From contig NZ_CAJHCQ010000019.1 of the NCBI RefSeq assembly GCF_904848665.1, positions 62,001 through 126,000 of the forward strand: 64,000 nucleotides of DNA. Direction: 5' to 3'. The position numbers and the translations under genes are program-made. The notes below the pieces were generated by a model, which was not told the DNA's origin, ran no database searches, and saw nothing but the letters and a program-made list of their open reading frames with translations. The stretch comes from Paraburkholderia hiiakae. GTDB taxonomy: Bacteria > Pseudomonadota > Gammaproteobacteria > Burkholderiales > Burkholderiaceae. Positions within the stretch are counted from its first letter, which is position 1. Every line of letters begins with the position of its first letter. Below, one piece after another: positions 9,242 to 17,606 of this stretch.

Positions 9242-11641
9242 TCAAGATTGCACGTGCTGCTCGACCTGCAGCCGCGCGCGGGCTTCGGCGTCGCGCCGGG
9301 CCTGACGGCGCCGCAAGAAGACAAAGAGGCCCGCTGCGCCCGCTACGAGCGCGACTGCGCCCAGCGCCTTGAGCACCGCCTCGAGCGACAGGCCGAACGA
9401 CGCCAGCCACCAGTCGAGGCCGCGCCAGAGACCCAGATGCCCGACGTAATAGGTGTGCTCGCCCGCGAGCGAATCGATTTCCTGGCCGCGAATGGACACG
9501 AGGCTGCCCTGGATGGGCTGCCGGTCGTAGCCCGGCACGCCCAGCAGCGCCGAGACCGCATCCTTCAGGCCTTCGGGCTGATTGCTGACCAGCATCACCA
9601 CGCTGCGGCCCGCCTCCTTCGGCGACTCGAAACCCGCCAGTACGGCGCTCACGCCCGGCCCCGTCCAGGCCACCGACAAGCGGCCCGGCGCGGCGTCCAG
9701 GCGCGGGTTGGCATGGAACCAGCCGCGCACGCGGCCCGGCAGATCGGAGAGCGAGAACTGCGCGCCGCGGTCATAGGCGGCGGGCATGTATGGCGCCCAG
9801 TCCTTGAGCCAGGCCTGATCGGCGCCGGAGGCGATCACGAGCAGATCCTTGGCCGGCGGCATGGCGTCGATACGCTGCCCGCGCAGCACGGTGACGCCGC
9901 GCGCCGGATAGCCGGTCGAATCGCCCATGCGGCCCATCACGGCCAGATAGGTGCTGTATTCCTGCACGCCCGCATTGGCGCCCAGCACGACGTCCGTGCC
10001 GGACAGGTCGGCCATGCGCGTAAACGGGAAACCCGCCTCGGCGAACGCGGCCAGATTCGGCATCGCGATGTAGTGCGGATACCCCGACAGATCGATCGTC
10101 GAGACGGGATCGATCGCGCCGCGCACGTTGTCGATGATGATGTCGCGGCACTCGCCCTGCTTGACGTAGTCGTACATGTAGCGGAACTGCAGCTGAGCGT
10201 TCGGCTGCTGGAGTGTCTGAAGCGGCACTTCCAGTTTCGCCTGACGCGGCAGGCTGCTGTCGGGCAGCACTTCGGCGCGCAGCTTGTCGCCGCCCTCAAG
10301 ACGCTCGAGCGGCAACAGCGGAATCGACTTCATGAACTGGTCGCTGACGCTGAACAACAGCGACGAATTGACCATATACGGCTGCGGCGTGTAGCGGTAA
10401 TGCAGGTCGATCGGCACGTTGGGCGCATGCCAGCCGAACAGGTCGGGCGGCACGCGCGTATTGACGCGGATAAGGTCGGGACTGTAGCCCGACACGCTCA
10501 ACTGTTTGGTGTCGATCAGTTCACCAAACGACACAGCACGATCGGTGCGCAGCCAGCGCGGGGCGTCGTAAGGCTTGCGCGGCGCGAGATCGGCGAAATG
10601 CGTGATGAGCGCGCTCGGGCCCGAGAGCGTCTGGCTACCCGTGACCAGCGCATCGGCCGCCTGCTTGAGTTCCTTGCCGTCACGGCCCATGACGAGCAGC
10701 AGCTTGCCGTTGGGATCGTTCGGGTTGCTGACGATGGCGAGCGTCGGGCCTTGCAGCGGCGCACCGGCGAGCGTGGCCTGTTCCGTGCCTTCGACGATCA
10801 CGACCGCGTTGCCCTGCGCGGGCGCGGTGGAGATCGACACCGGGAAGTCCGCGCCGCGGTAGCTCGCCAATGCGCCGAACCACGACGACACGGCGCCGGC
10901 CGCCTCCAGCGCGGCCGCATCGGGATTGCCGGCGAATACGACCGGCAGGTCCAGCCGGCGGATATCCTGGCCGTCGAAGAACGGCTTCGGCAGGCGCGCC
11001 AGATCGTTGGACTGCGGCAGCGGCTGCGTGTCGATGCTCAGCGTGCTCTCGTTGCTGATGTTCGCCCACAGGCTCGAATGCAACGGGTCTTCGCACTGCG
11101 TGGTGTAGTGGCCGATCAGTTGCAGACGCAACTTGCTGCTCGAAGTAAACAGGTACGGCGGCAGCGCGATCGTGCGCTGCAGGCTCGCGCCTGCCGTGTC
11201 CTTCGGCACCGCGATGGAGGCGGCCACCTGGTCGTTGACCAGCACGTTGATGTGTGAAAGATCGGGCAACAGCGCCGGCGAATAGGCAAAGCGCAGATTC
11301 AGGCGCGCGCCGCTCACGACCTGGTCGTCGCGCACGCCGACCGGCACGGTATTGCTGCCATCGACGCCGCGCAGGTTGAGCGCGTATTGCGCGCCCAGTT
11401 GCTGCAACGTATAGGTCACGGTCGAAGTCGGCGCTCCGGCGGACGGAGCGGCCGTGGCGGGAGCAGGCTGCGCCGCCGCATGATTGACCACGAGGTTCGC
11501 GATACTCGCGTTGCCCGCGACGGGTTGCGCGGCCTGGGCCACCGATGCCGAGACACAGGCACACCCGAGCAGCAGCGCCGGCTGCGCGATCATGCAACGC
11601 GCGAGGCGCGCCCGGGAAAAGTCAGGCCGTCTTTTAAGCAT
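9242..11641 (-). CDS. bcsB: Cellulose synthase periplasmic subunit BcsB, second copy (canonical type)
   Basis: A 799-aa BcsB. I chose the ATG at 11641 (GAGG five bases upstream); it overlaps the first bcsB by 8 bases, and an alternative GTG at 11665 adds only eight residues ahead of the signal peptide. After the signal peptide (ending near ASVAQAAQ) come the carbohydrate-binding and flavodoxin-like repeats, with PLHSSLWANISNESTLSID and GYPHYIAMPNLAAFAEAGFP, and one C-terminal membrane helix (AVALVAGAAGLFVFL) that docks on BcsA. Its mature part has exactly two cysteines (TTQCEDP and GECRD), at the places where ordinary BcsB proteins carry them. It lies 13 bases upstream of bcsC. Confidence 0.93.
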   Translation of the reverse strand: MLKRRPDFSRARLARCMIAQPALLLGCACVSASVAQAAQPVAGNASIANLVVNHAAAQPAPATAAPSAGAPTSTVTYTLQQLGAQYALNLRGVDGSNTVPVGVRDDQVVSGARLNLRFAYSPALLPDLSHINVLVNDQVAASIAVPKDTAGASLQRTIALPPYLFTSSSKLRLQLIGHYTTQCEDPLHSSLWANISNESTLSIDTQPLPQSNDLARLPKPFFDGQDIRRLDLPVVFAGNPDAAALEAAGAVSSWFGALASYRGADFPVSISTAPAQGNAVVIVEGTEQATLAGAPLQGPTLAIVSNPNDPNGKLLLVMGRDGKELKQAADALVTGSQTLSGPSALITHFADLAPRKPYDAPRWLRTDRAVSFGELIDTKQLSVSGYSPDLIRVNTRVPPDLFGWHAPNVPIDLHYRYTPQPYMVNSSLLFSVSDQFMKSIPLLPLERLEGGDKLRAEVLPDSSLPRQAKLEVPLQTLQQPNAQLQFRYMYDYVKQGECRDIIIDNVRGAIDPVSTIDLSGYPHYIAMPNLAAFAEAGFPFTRMADLSGTDVVLGANAGVQEYSTYLAVMGRMGDSTGYPARGVTVLRGQRIDAMPPAKDLLVIASGADQAWLKDWAPYMPAAYDRGAQFSLSDLPGRVRGWFHANPRLDAAPGRLSVAWTGPGVSAVLAGFESPKEAGRSVVMLVSNQPEGLKDAVSALLGVPGYDRQPIQGSLVSIRGQEIDSLAGEHTYYVGHLGLWRGLDWWLASFGLSLEAVLKALGAVALVAGAAGLFVFLRRRQARRDAEARARLQVEQHVQS

Positions 11642-14033
11642 GAGAACCTCGTCGTCCTTCTTCACGTTGCGATGTCTGGGGAATGTCCAGGTCCAGGCGG
11701 TTCAGGGCGCGCCGATGCAGGAGCACGCCGCCGAGCAGACCGATGAGCACGACGCTGAGCAGCGTCGCCGCGAGCAGCAGCACGATATGGTTCGCGAAGA
11801 ACCACTCGACCGAGAGCCGCAGCGGCAAGGAGCCGATGAAATAGCTCTGCTCCTTGTTCAGTGTCGTGAGGATGCCGTCGTGCACGACCATGAGGCTGCC
11901 GCCGATCGGGTTGTCGATGCGATACGCGCTGGCTTGCAGCGCGTCCACGGCTACCGAGAGGCCGCCCGGCGTATTGCCCGCCACCACCACCACGCTGCGG
12001 CCACGCGCCAGCGGCGATTCGAGTCCGGCCACCATGCCGTCATGGTCATCGCTGCGATATAGCGCGGCGATGTCCGCGTCGCGCTGCGCTTGTGCGTGGC
12101 CACCGGTCAGCTTGTCCCACCACCCGGCGAGCCCGTTGCCCGACGATGTGACCGGACCGAAGAAGCCACGTGGCAGATCATCGCGCCAGGCTTTCAACAA
12201 GGGCTGGTTCTCGCCCGAAGCCAGCACGAGCAGGTCCTTGTGACGCAGCGTTTCGACCTGAGTCTCGACCTGAGCCGGATAACCCACCGTCACGCCCAGC
12301 ACCGGATAACCGGTGGCCTGGCCCATGCTGGCCATCAGCGTCAGATACGCGGAATAGTCGTCCGCGGCCGGCTCTGTGGGCAGGATCACAGCGGTTTCGG
12401 ACAGGTCGGACAGGCGCGTGAACGGAAAGCCCGCGTTGGCGAAAGCGCCCAGATCCGGCATGGCCGTATAACGCGACAACTGCGAAATGTCGATCGTCGA
12501 AGTCGGATCGATGGCGCTCAGCAGCGGGCCGCCAGGCACATCCTGCCAATGCTCCTTTGTCTTGACGGCCTCGTAGTGATAGTCGAATTGCAGCGTCGTC
12601 AACGGCGGCAGCAGATACGTAGGAATACGAATCACGGCATGGCCGTCCGACGCGTCACCGGGCAGCGGCAAGGCCGCTATCGGCGTGTTGCCCGCCAGCA
12701 CGTGCAGCTCCGAATGCCGGGACTCCGGGCGCGCTGTATACCGATAACGCAGATTCAGCACCGCGCCGGCGTTGTTGAAACCGAACAGGCCCGGCGGCAG
12801 GCGCAGATCAACATTGATCGCGCCGGGCCGGAAACCCTGGATCGTGAACCGGTCCGCTGACAGCAGCTCGCGCAGCTCCACCGGGCGGTCGCCCGGCAGC
12901 CAGTTCGGTGCGTCGAAAGGCTTGCGCGGCGCCACGGCAACCGGGCCGTCGATGCGGACCTGAGCGCCGGCAAGCGTCTTCGCGCCCAGCACCAGCGCCA
13001 TCGCCGCCGTGCGCAGTTGCGGCTCGTCGCGGCCCGTGACCAGGAGCAACTTGCCCTTAGGGTCGTTGGGGTTGGACACGATCGCCAGCGTCGGACCGAT
13101 CGGGCCGTCCATCGCGGGCGGGGCAAAGCCCAGGCCCGGCAGCTCGTCGCGCAACGCCAGCACGACGGCATGTCCATGCGCGGGCAGCGCGCCGAGATTT
13201 GCGGAAAAGTGCGAGCCGCGATAACCCGCCTGCGCGCCCAGCCACGAGGCGACAATCCCCGCGGATTCGAGGCGCCCAGTTCCCGGCGTGCGCGGCAGCA
13301 CGATGGGCAGGTTCACCCTGCGCACATCGCGCGCGTCGAAGAACGGTGCGGGCAGTTGCGACAGGTCGCTAGAGAGCGCTGCCGGCGCCACGGTCAGTTC
13401 GAGCGCGCTCTGCGGGCTGGCCTTCAGCCACAGGTCGGGACTCAGTGGATCATTACCCTGATCGCTGGCCTTGCTGTGAGCAATCAACTCGAGGTTGAGA
13501 TGGTTGAACTCGGTGAGCAGCGACACCGGCAGATCCACCGTCACTTGCGTCGATGTGCGCGGCGCAGGCTCGGGCAACGCAATCGTCGCCCCCACCACGC
13601 TGTTGAGAAGCACATTGAGGTGCGAGAGCGTGGGGACCAACGTGGGCGAATAGCGGTAGTCGAGTACGAGCCGTGCGCTGACCACGCGCTCGTCGCGGCG
13701 CAAACCGAAGTCCATGCCGCCATAGGCGTCCTCGCCGAGCAAGGTCAGCCCCTGCGCAGCGTTTTGCCGCAGTAGCGGGATGCGGTAGGTATAGGTGTCG
13801 GCAGAGTCGGTAGTGGCTTGCGCTGCGGCAGCGGATGCCGGCTCCTCAGCCGTAACGGCCTGCGAGGCGAACGTCGGCGCCGATGCGCCGGGCACGATGG
13901 GCGCGATGGGCACACTCGCGGCCAGCGCAACGTTGGCGCCGAGTGCGAGCACGGCGAGCACTGAACCCCACAGCGGCGCCAACCGGCGCGTGCGCGCAAG
14001 AGCGCGCAAAGGCGACAAATTGGCGTAACTCAC
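11634..14033 (-). CDS. bcsB: Cellulose synthase subunit BcsB, first copy (cysteine-free paralogue)
   Basis: Also 799 aa, starting at a GTG that overlaps the bcsA stop (GTGA). It has a signal peptide (VLAVLALGANVALAA), an Ala/Pro-rich N-terminal extension, the BcsB core (RYTAMPDLGAFANAGFPFTR matches the family) and a C-terminal membrane helix (IVLLLAATLLSVVLIGLLGG). The protein contains no cysteine at all: the CEDP site of its paralogue reads GNDP, and the GEC site is replaced by KTKEHWQDVP. It is intact and in the operon, so it is probably expressed. It may form mixed BcsB oligomers or a separate complex with BcsA; that is inference. Confidence 0.9.
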   Translation of the reverse strand: MSYANLSPLRALARTRRLAPLWGSVLAVLALGANVALAASVPIAPIVPGASAPTFASQAVTAEEPASAAAAQATTDSADTYTYRIPLLRQNAAQGLTLLGEDAYGGMDFGLRRDERVVSARLVLDYRYSPTLVPTLSHLNVLLNSVVGATIALPEPAPRTSTQVTVDLPVSLLTEFNHLNLELIAHSKASDQGNDPLSPDLWLKASPQSALELTVAPAALSSDLSQLPAPFFDARDVRRVNLPIVLPRTPGTGRLESAGIVASWLGAQAGYRGSHFSANLGALPAHGHAVVLALRDELPGLGFAPPAMDGPIGPTLAIVSNPNDPKGKLLLVTGRDEPQLRTAAMALVLGAKTLAGAQVRIDGPVAVAPRKPFDAPNWLPGDRPVELRELLSADRFTIQGFRPGAINVDLRLPPGLFGFNNAGAVLNLRYRYTARPESRHSELHVLAGNTPIAALPLPGDASDGHAVIRIPTYLLPPLTTLQFDYHYEAVKTKEHWQDVPGGPLLSAIDPTSTIDISQLSRYTAMPDLGAFANAGFPFTRLSDLSETAVILPTEPAADDYSAYLTLMASMGQATGYPVLGVTVGYPAQVETQVETLRHKDLLVLASGENQPLLKAWRDDLPRGFFGPVTSSGNGLAGWWDKLTGGHAQAQRDADIAALYRSDDHDGMVAGLESPLARGRSVVVVAGNTPGGLSVAVDALQASAYRIDNPIGGSLMVVHDGILTTLNKEQSYFIGSLPLRLSVEWFFANHIVLLLAATLLSVVLIGLLGGVLLHRRALNRLDLDIPQTSQREEGRRGSHA

Positions 14034-16276
14034 GATTGCTTCGATCCCAACTCGCTCGCCTGCGTTTCGGCCGAACGTGCGAGACGCTCGCGTCCGCCCA
14101 GCAATAGATGGCGGAACAACTCCTTCAGCCCCCGCATGCCGACACCGAGCACCTCGATCAGGCTGCGCAACGGCCGGTCGGGACGATAGCGGCCCCAGGA
14201 GGCAATCCAGCTATCGGCGCGCGAGAATGTCACGCGCATCAGGTTGCGTTCCTGATCGATCGTCAGCGCCGGGAAACTCACGCCCACGGTACGGCCGCGG
14301 CACACCTGGACCTCGGCTGGGAACTTGCCTTCGTAGTCGTCGCGAAACACCGAGACCACGACGCGCTCGCCGCGCTGCGGCAGCGGCGCGTCCTCGGGCA
14401 GCACCAGGCCCAGGCCGCCGTGCGAATAGTCGCTGGTCTGGCAGACGACGCGACGCCCGTCGGCCAGACGGAGGGCGGCCGGCAACTCGATCTGCACGCG
14501 CGGCGTGAGGCGCAGCTGTCTCGACTCGGTCGCCACGCCTGCCGCCGCGCTCAGGTTCATGACGTTGTAGATCACCCAGACCAGGTTGAACAAAATACTC
14601 ATCGCCTCGGGCCAGCCGGGGCTACGGATCAATCCGGCCACCCCCACCGCAAACCCGGCGAGGTTGATGAGCAGCAGGCCGATATAGGGCCGCGCCATCG
14701 CCCAATCCAGGAAGGACTGCCGGATCACGCCGCCCTTGGACGTCACGTTGAAGCCTCTGCTGCCTGGAAACAGCACGGCCTGGAGCGCGGGCACGATCAC
14801 GTACCACGCCAGCACCGTTTCGTAGACCTCGCTCCAGAACGAATGGCGAAAGCGTCCTTGAATGCGCGAAGCGCCGATGCTCGAAATCACGAGATGCGGT
14901 ACGACATAGGCCAGCACCATCAGCGCCGACGCATGAAAGACATGCGCGCCGAAGAACAGATAGGCCATGGGTGTGATCAGGAACACGATGCGCGGCAAGC
15001 CGAAAAAGAAGTGCATCATCGCGCTCAGGTAGCACAGCCGCTGCGGCAGCGTCAGCCCCGAGATCAACAGCGGGTTGAACTGGCGGAAGATTTCCGCCAT
15101 GCCACGCGCCCAGCGAATCCGTTGACCGATGTGCCGGCCCAGGCTCTCGGTGGCCAGACCCGCCGCCTGGGGAATGGCGAGGTAGCCCGTGTTGTAGCCC
15201 TTCATGCTCATCTTGAGCGCGGTCAGCGCGTCTTCCGTGACGCTTTCGGTCGCCACACCGCCCACATCTTCGAGCGCGGAGCGTCGCAGCACCGCGCAGG
15301 AACCGCAGAAAAACGCGGCGTTCCAGAGATCGTTGCCGTTTTGCAGCACGCCATAGAACAGGTCGCCCTCGTTGGGGACCTTCCGGTAGGTTTCGAGGTT
15401 GCGCTCGAACGGATCGGGCGAATAGAACACGTGCGGCGTCTGCACCATCGCCATCTTCGGATCTTTCAGGAACCAGCCCATGCAGATCTGCAGAAACGAG
15501 CGCGTGGTGACGTGATCGCAGTCGAACACCGCGATGTACTCGCCGTTCGTCTTCGCCAGCGCTGCGTTGAGGTTGCCCGCTTTGGCATGCGTGTTGTCGG
15601 GACGCGTCAGATAGTCCACGCCTGCCTGCTCGCAGAATGCCCGGAACTCGTCACGACGGCCGTCGTCGAGCAGGTAGACGCGCAACTTGTCGGCCGGCCA
15701 GTCGAGCAGCGTCGCGGCCAGCACCGACTGCCGCACCACGTCGAGCGGTTCGTTGTAGGTGGGGATGTACACGTCCACCGTGGGCCAGGCCGAGGTATCG
15801 GCCGGCAGCGGCGCAGGCCGGCGATGCAGCGGCCAAAGCGTCTGGAAGTAGCTGCACAACAGCATGAGCACCGCGTAGCCTTCGGCCAGCAGCAGCAGAT
15901 ACCCGAAGGTCCTGTCCAGCGAGTTGGTGAAGGACAGCGTCTGCGTCACTCGCCAGTACAGGTAGCGCAACGACATGAACACCGACAACGCCACTAGCGA
16001 CACTGTGAGGACGCGGCCGCGAATGCGGCTCAGCGCGATCGCCACGCCCATGCAAAGGATGGCGAACACCCACTGCTTCGACAGCGCCAGGTGGACCGTC
16101 ATGGCCGACACGAACAACAGCACGGCGGCCAGCGTCACGAGCACGCGCGACCAGCGCGACGCAAGAAGCGACGCCCCCGCTTCCAGCAGTTTGTCGTCCC
16201 AGTCTCCGGCATCGTCACTTTGCCCTGCACCGGCGGGTGGTCGTCGCGGTTGCATCGATTTCCGTTTGAGGATCAT
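14030..16276 (-). CDS. bcsA: Cellulose synthase catalytic subunit BcsA (UDP-forming)
   Basis: A 748-aa membrane GT2 glycosyltransferase that polymerises UDP-glucose into beta-1,4-glucan. Membrane helices flank a cytoplasmic GT domain with DDGRRDEF (about 201), DCDH (about 252), FFCGSCAVLRR, TEDALT (about 346) and the QRIRW product-binding motif (about 383). A C-terminal PilZ domain carries RLTPR (RxxxR, about 588) and DYSHGG (DxSxGG), the c-di-GMP-binding signature, so activity should depend on c-di-GMP. It starts with an ATG overlapping the bcsP-like stop (ATGA) and its own stop overlaps bcsB. Confidence 0.97.
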   Translation of the reverse strand: MILKRKSMQPRRPPAGAGQSDDAGDWDDKLLEAGASLLASRWSRVLVTLAAVLLFVSAMTVHLALSKQWVFAILCMGVAIALSRIRGRVLTVSLVALSVFMSLRYLYWRVTQTLSFTNSLDRTFGYLLLLAEGYAVLMLLCSYFQTLWPLHRRPAPLPADTSAWPTVDVYIPTYNEPLDVVRQSVLAATLLDWPADKLRVYLLDDGRRDEFRAFCEQAGVDYLTRPDNTHAKAGNLNAALAKTNGEYIAVFDCDHVTTRSFLQICMGWFLKDPKMAMVQTPHVFYSPDPFERNLETYRKVPNEGDLFYGVLQNGNDLWNAAFFCGSCAVLRRSALEDVGGVATESVTEDALTALKMSMKGYNTGYLAIPQAAGLATESLGRHIGQRIRWARGMAEIFRQFNPLLISGLTLPQRLCYLSAMMHFFFGLPRIVFLITPMAYLFFGAHVFHASALMVLAYVVPHLVISSIGASRIQGRFRHSFWSEVYETVLAWYVIVPALQAVLFPGSRGFNVTSKGGVIRQSFLDWAMARPYIGLLLINLAGFAVGVAGLIRSPGWPEAMSILFNLVWVIYNVMNLSAAAGVATESRQLRLTPRVQIELPAALRLADGRRVVCQTSDYSHGGLGLVLPEDAPLPQRGERVVVSVFRDDYEGKFPAEVQVCRGRTVGVSFPALTIDQERNLMRVTFSRADSWIASWGRYRPDRPLRSLIEVLGVGMRGLKELFRHLLLGGRERLARSAETQASELGSKQS

Positions 16277-16713
16277 GGCGCCCCGCGTTGCGCGACGTCG
16301 CCGCGAGGCTCATTGCGTTCCATGAGGCGCGCAAACACACTGCTCAGCGCGGCAGACTGCTGCACAGCGACGACAGGCTCGGGTGTGGATTGAACGACAG
16401 GCTGCTCGGCTGCGGCCTGCTCAACCGGGGGAGGTTCTGAAGCGACAGCGGGAATGGAGCACGCAATCGGCGGCTGCGACTCGACCGCGTCGGGAAACGA
16501 AACAGTCGTATCGTGAACATCGGCCGAATCGGCGGCGTCGCCCTGCGCCAACGCCACTGGCGCGGGCACAACGGGGTCCGGCTCCGCCACGTTCAGCGTT
16601 GACCACCGCCCACGCAGACCTTGCATCTGCTCCGCCCTTTCCACTTCCTGGTACTGCGAAGGGCTTGTGTCCACTACCTCGAAAAGATTCGCAATGTCTG
16701 ATGCACTGCTCAT
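16273..16713 (-). CDS. bcsP: Proline-rich cellulose secretion protein, BcsP/BcsO-like
   Basis: A 146-aa protein with two short conserved-looking ends joined by a long Pro/Ala/Val/Glu linker. The N-terminus (SSASDIANLFEVVDTSPSQY, then QEV) resembles the short motif of BcsR/BcsP-type accessory proteins. The C-terminus (SALSSVFARLMERN) is a probable amphipathic helix. Such proline-rich proteins partner BcsD as cytoplasmic scaffold parts in type I cellulose systems. The place between bcsD and bcsA fits. The family name is my best match and BcsO is the main alternative. Confidence 0.7.
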   Translation of the reverse strand: MSSASDIANLFEVVDTSPSQYQEVERAEQMQGLRGRWSTLNVAEPDPVVPAPVALAQGDAADSADVHDTTVSFPDAVESQPPIACSIPAVASEPPPVEQAAAEQPVVQSTPEPVVAVQQSAALSSVFARLMERNEPRGDVAQRGAP

Positions 16714-16810
16714 GCCCCGACCCCGTAGTATTCGTTGTGCTGTCTACCAAAGCGCATGTTGCGCGCAGCACGTTTTGTGTTTTTTTACTGACCTGCCGAT
16801 CTGCCGATCT

Positions 16811-17242
16811 TTACTTACCAAACAGGAAAACCATCGTTCCCGACGCATCCGCAGGACCTGCCGTGGTCATTCGCAACTGCGAATCGGCACCCAACTGGTG
16901 CATCCATGCTTCATAGGCCCCCTCAAGGAAAGCCCCGGCCCAAGCCACGTTCTCCGCGCCGAATACGGCCTTGAGCGGCGCGTGATAGTGCGTGAGCACC
17001 AGCCAGTCCTGAGCCTCCCGTATCTCGACCTGGCCCCAGTCCAGCTCGCCCCAAACCTGATTCATGGCCTCCCGCATCGCGGCCACGGTGCCTGCCTCGG
17101 CAAGCCCATATTGACGGGCGAATTCGCCGCCCGCGGCACGCATGAGCTGGTTCAAAAACCTGGGCGTCAGGTTCTGCGTCAACTCTCGCGTGAGGAACGA
17201 CACGAACGGACGCCATTGCGGTGCTGGCATGGAATTCATCAC
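16811..17242 (-). CDS. bcsD: Cellulose synthase subunit BcsD
   Basis: A 143-aa protein of the BcsD family, which forms cytoplasmic rings or scaffolds that align export of several glucan chains and favour crystalline cellulose. Family-like stretches include WRPFVSFLTRELTQ, FLNQLMRAAGGEFAR, WGELDWGQVEI and AWAGAFLEGAYEAWMHQLGA. The start is either GTG at 17242 or an ATG at 17239 or 17230; no clear Shine-Dalgarno sequence decides it. It is the first gene of the operon, and a 97-base gap separates it from the bcsP-like gene, so an internal promoter there is possible. Confidence 0.9.
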   Translation of the reverse strand: MMNSMPAPQWRPFVSFLTRELTQNLTPRFLNQLMRAAGGEFARQYGLAEAGTVAAMREAMNQVWGELDWGQVEIREAQDWLVLTHYHAPLKAVFGAENVAWAGAFLEGAYEAWMHQLGADSQLRMTTAGPADASGTMVFLFGK

Positions 17243-17606
17243 ATATGCATGCGCCCGGAAAGGAGGCGCATAGGGTCAACAGAACTTGCAGAAGCGACCT
17301 GGTCACCATTCGGGCGGTGACCGGCGTGAAGCGCAGGCAATCCTTGCAGGTGACTCTGGAAGAACGTCGGATCGACTGACGCGCGCGGCGGATTATACGT
17401 ATTATTTTCGCCGTGTTTATTTTTTAATTTGCCTGCATCGCTCAATTTGTCACGCCTGCGCGACAAATAAAATGCGAAAACGTTTGCGCGTAAAAAGGGG
17501 CACGCAAATTTAACGGCGCAGTTGTTCGTTTCGGTTTCCCCGAGTACGAAACATGAATTCGGTTGCTTTCATTTTTTCGCGCCGAAGTGTAATTCTCCGA
17601 AATCTT
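17243..17606 (-). promoter_or_regulatory. AT-rich leader and probable promoter region of the bcs operon
   Basis: No gene fits here. Bases 17395-17600 are far more AT-rich than the surroundings. Read on the minus strand, TATAAT lies at 17397-17392, a good -10 for bcsD, although no convincing -35 sits 16-18 bases upstream. Two dyads flank it: GGTCACC/GGTGACC (17301-17322, eight-base spacer) in the leader and ATTTGTC/GACAAAT (17445-17468, ten-base spacer) upstream. The first may be an operator or leader hairpin; the second an activator site or the end of the upstream transporter transcript. None is matched to a known regulator. Confidence 0.4.

Noticed and set aside
9248-11257. 669-codon plus-strand frame opposite bcsB-2
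   Set aside because: Antisense shadow without start signals or domains.
14108-15997. 629-codon plus-strand frame opposite bcsA
   Set aside because: Antisense to catalytic motifs of bcsA; Arg/His/Gln-rich pseudo-protein typical of shadows.
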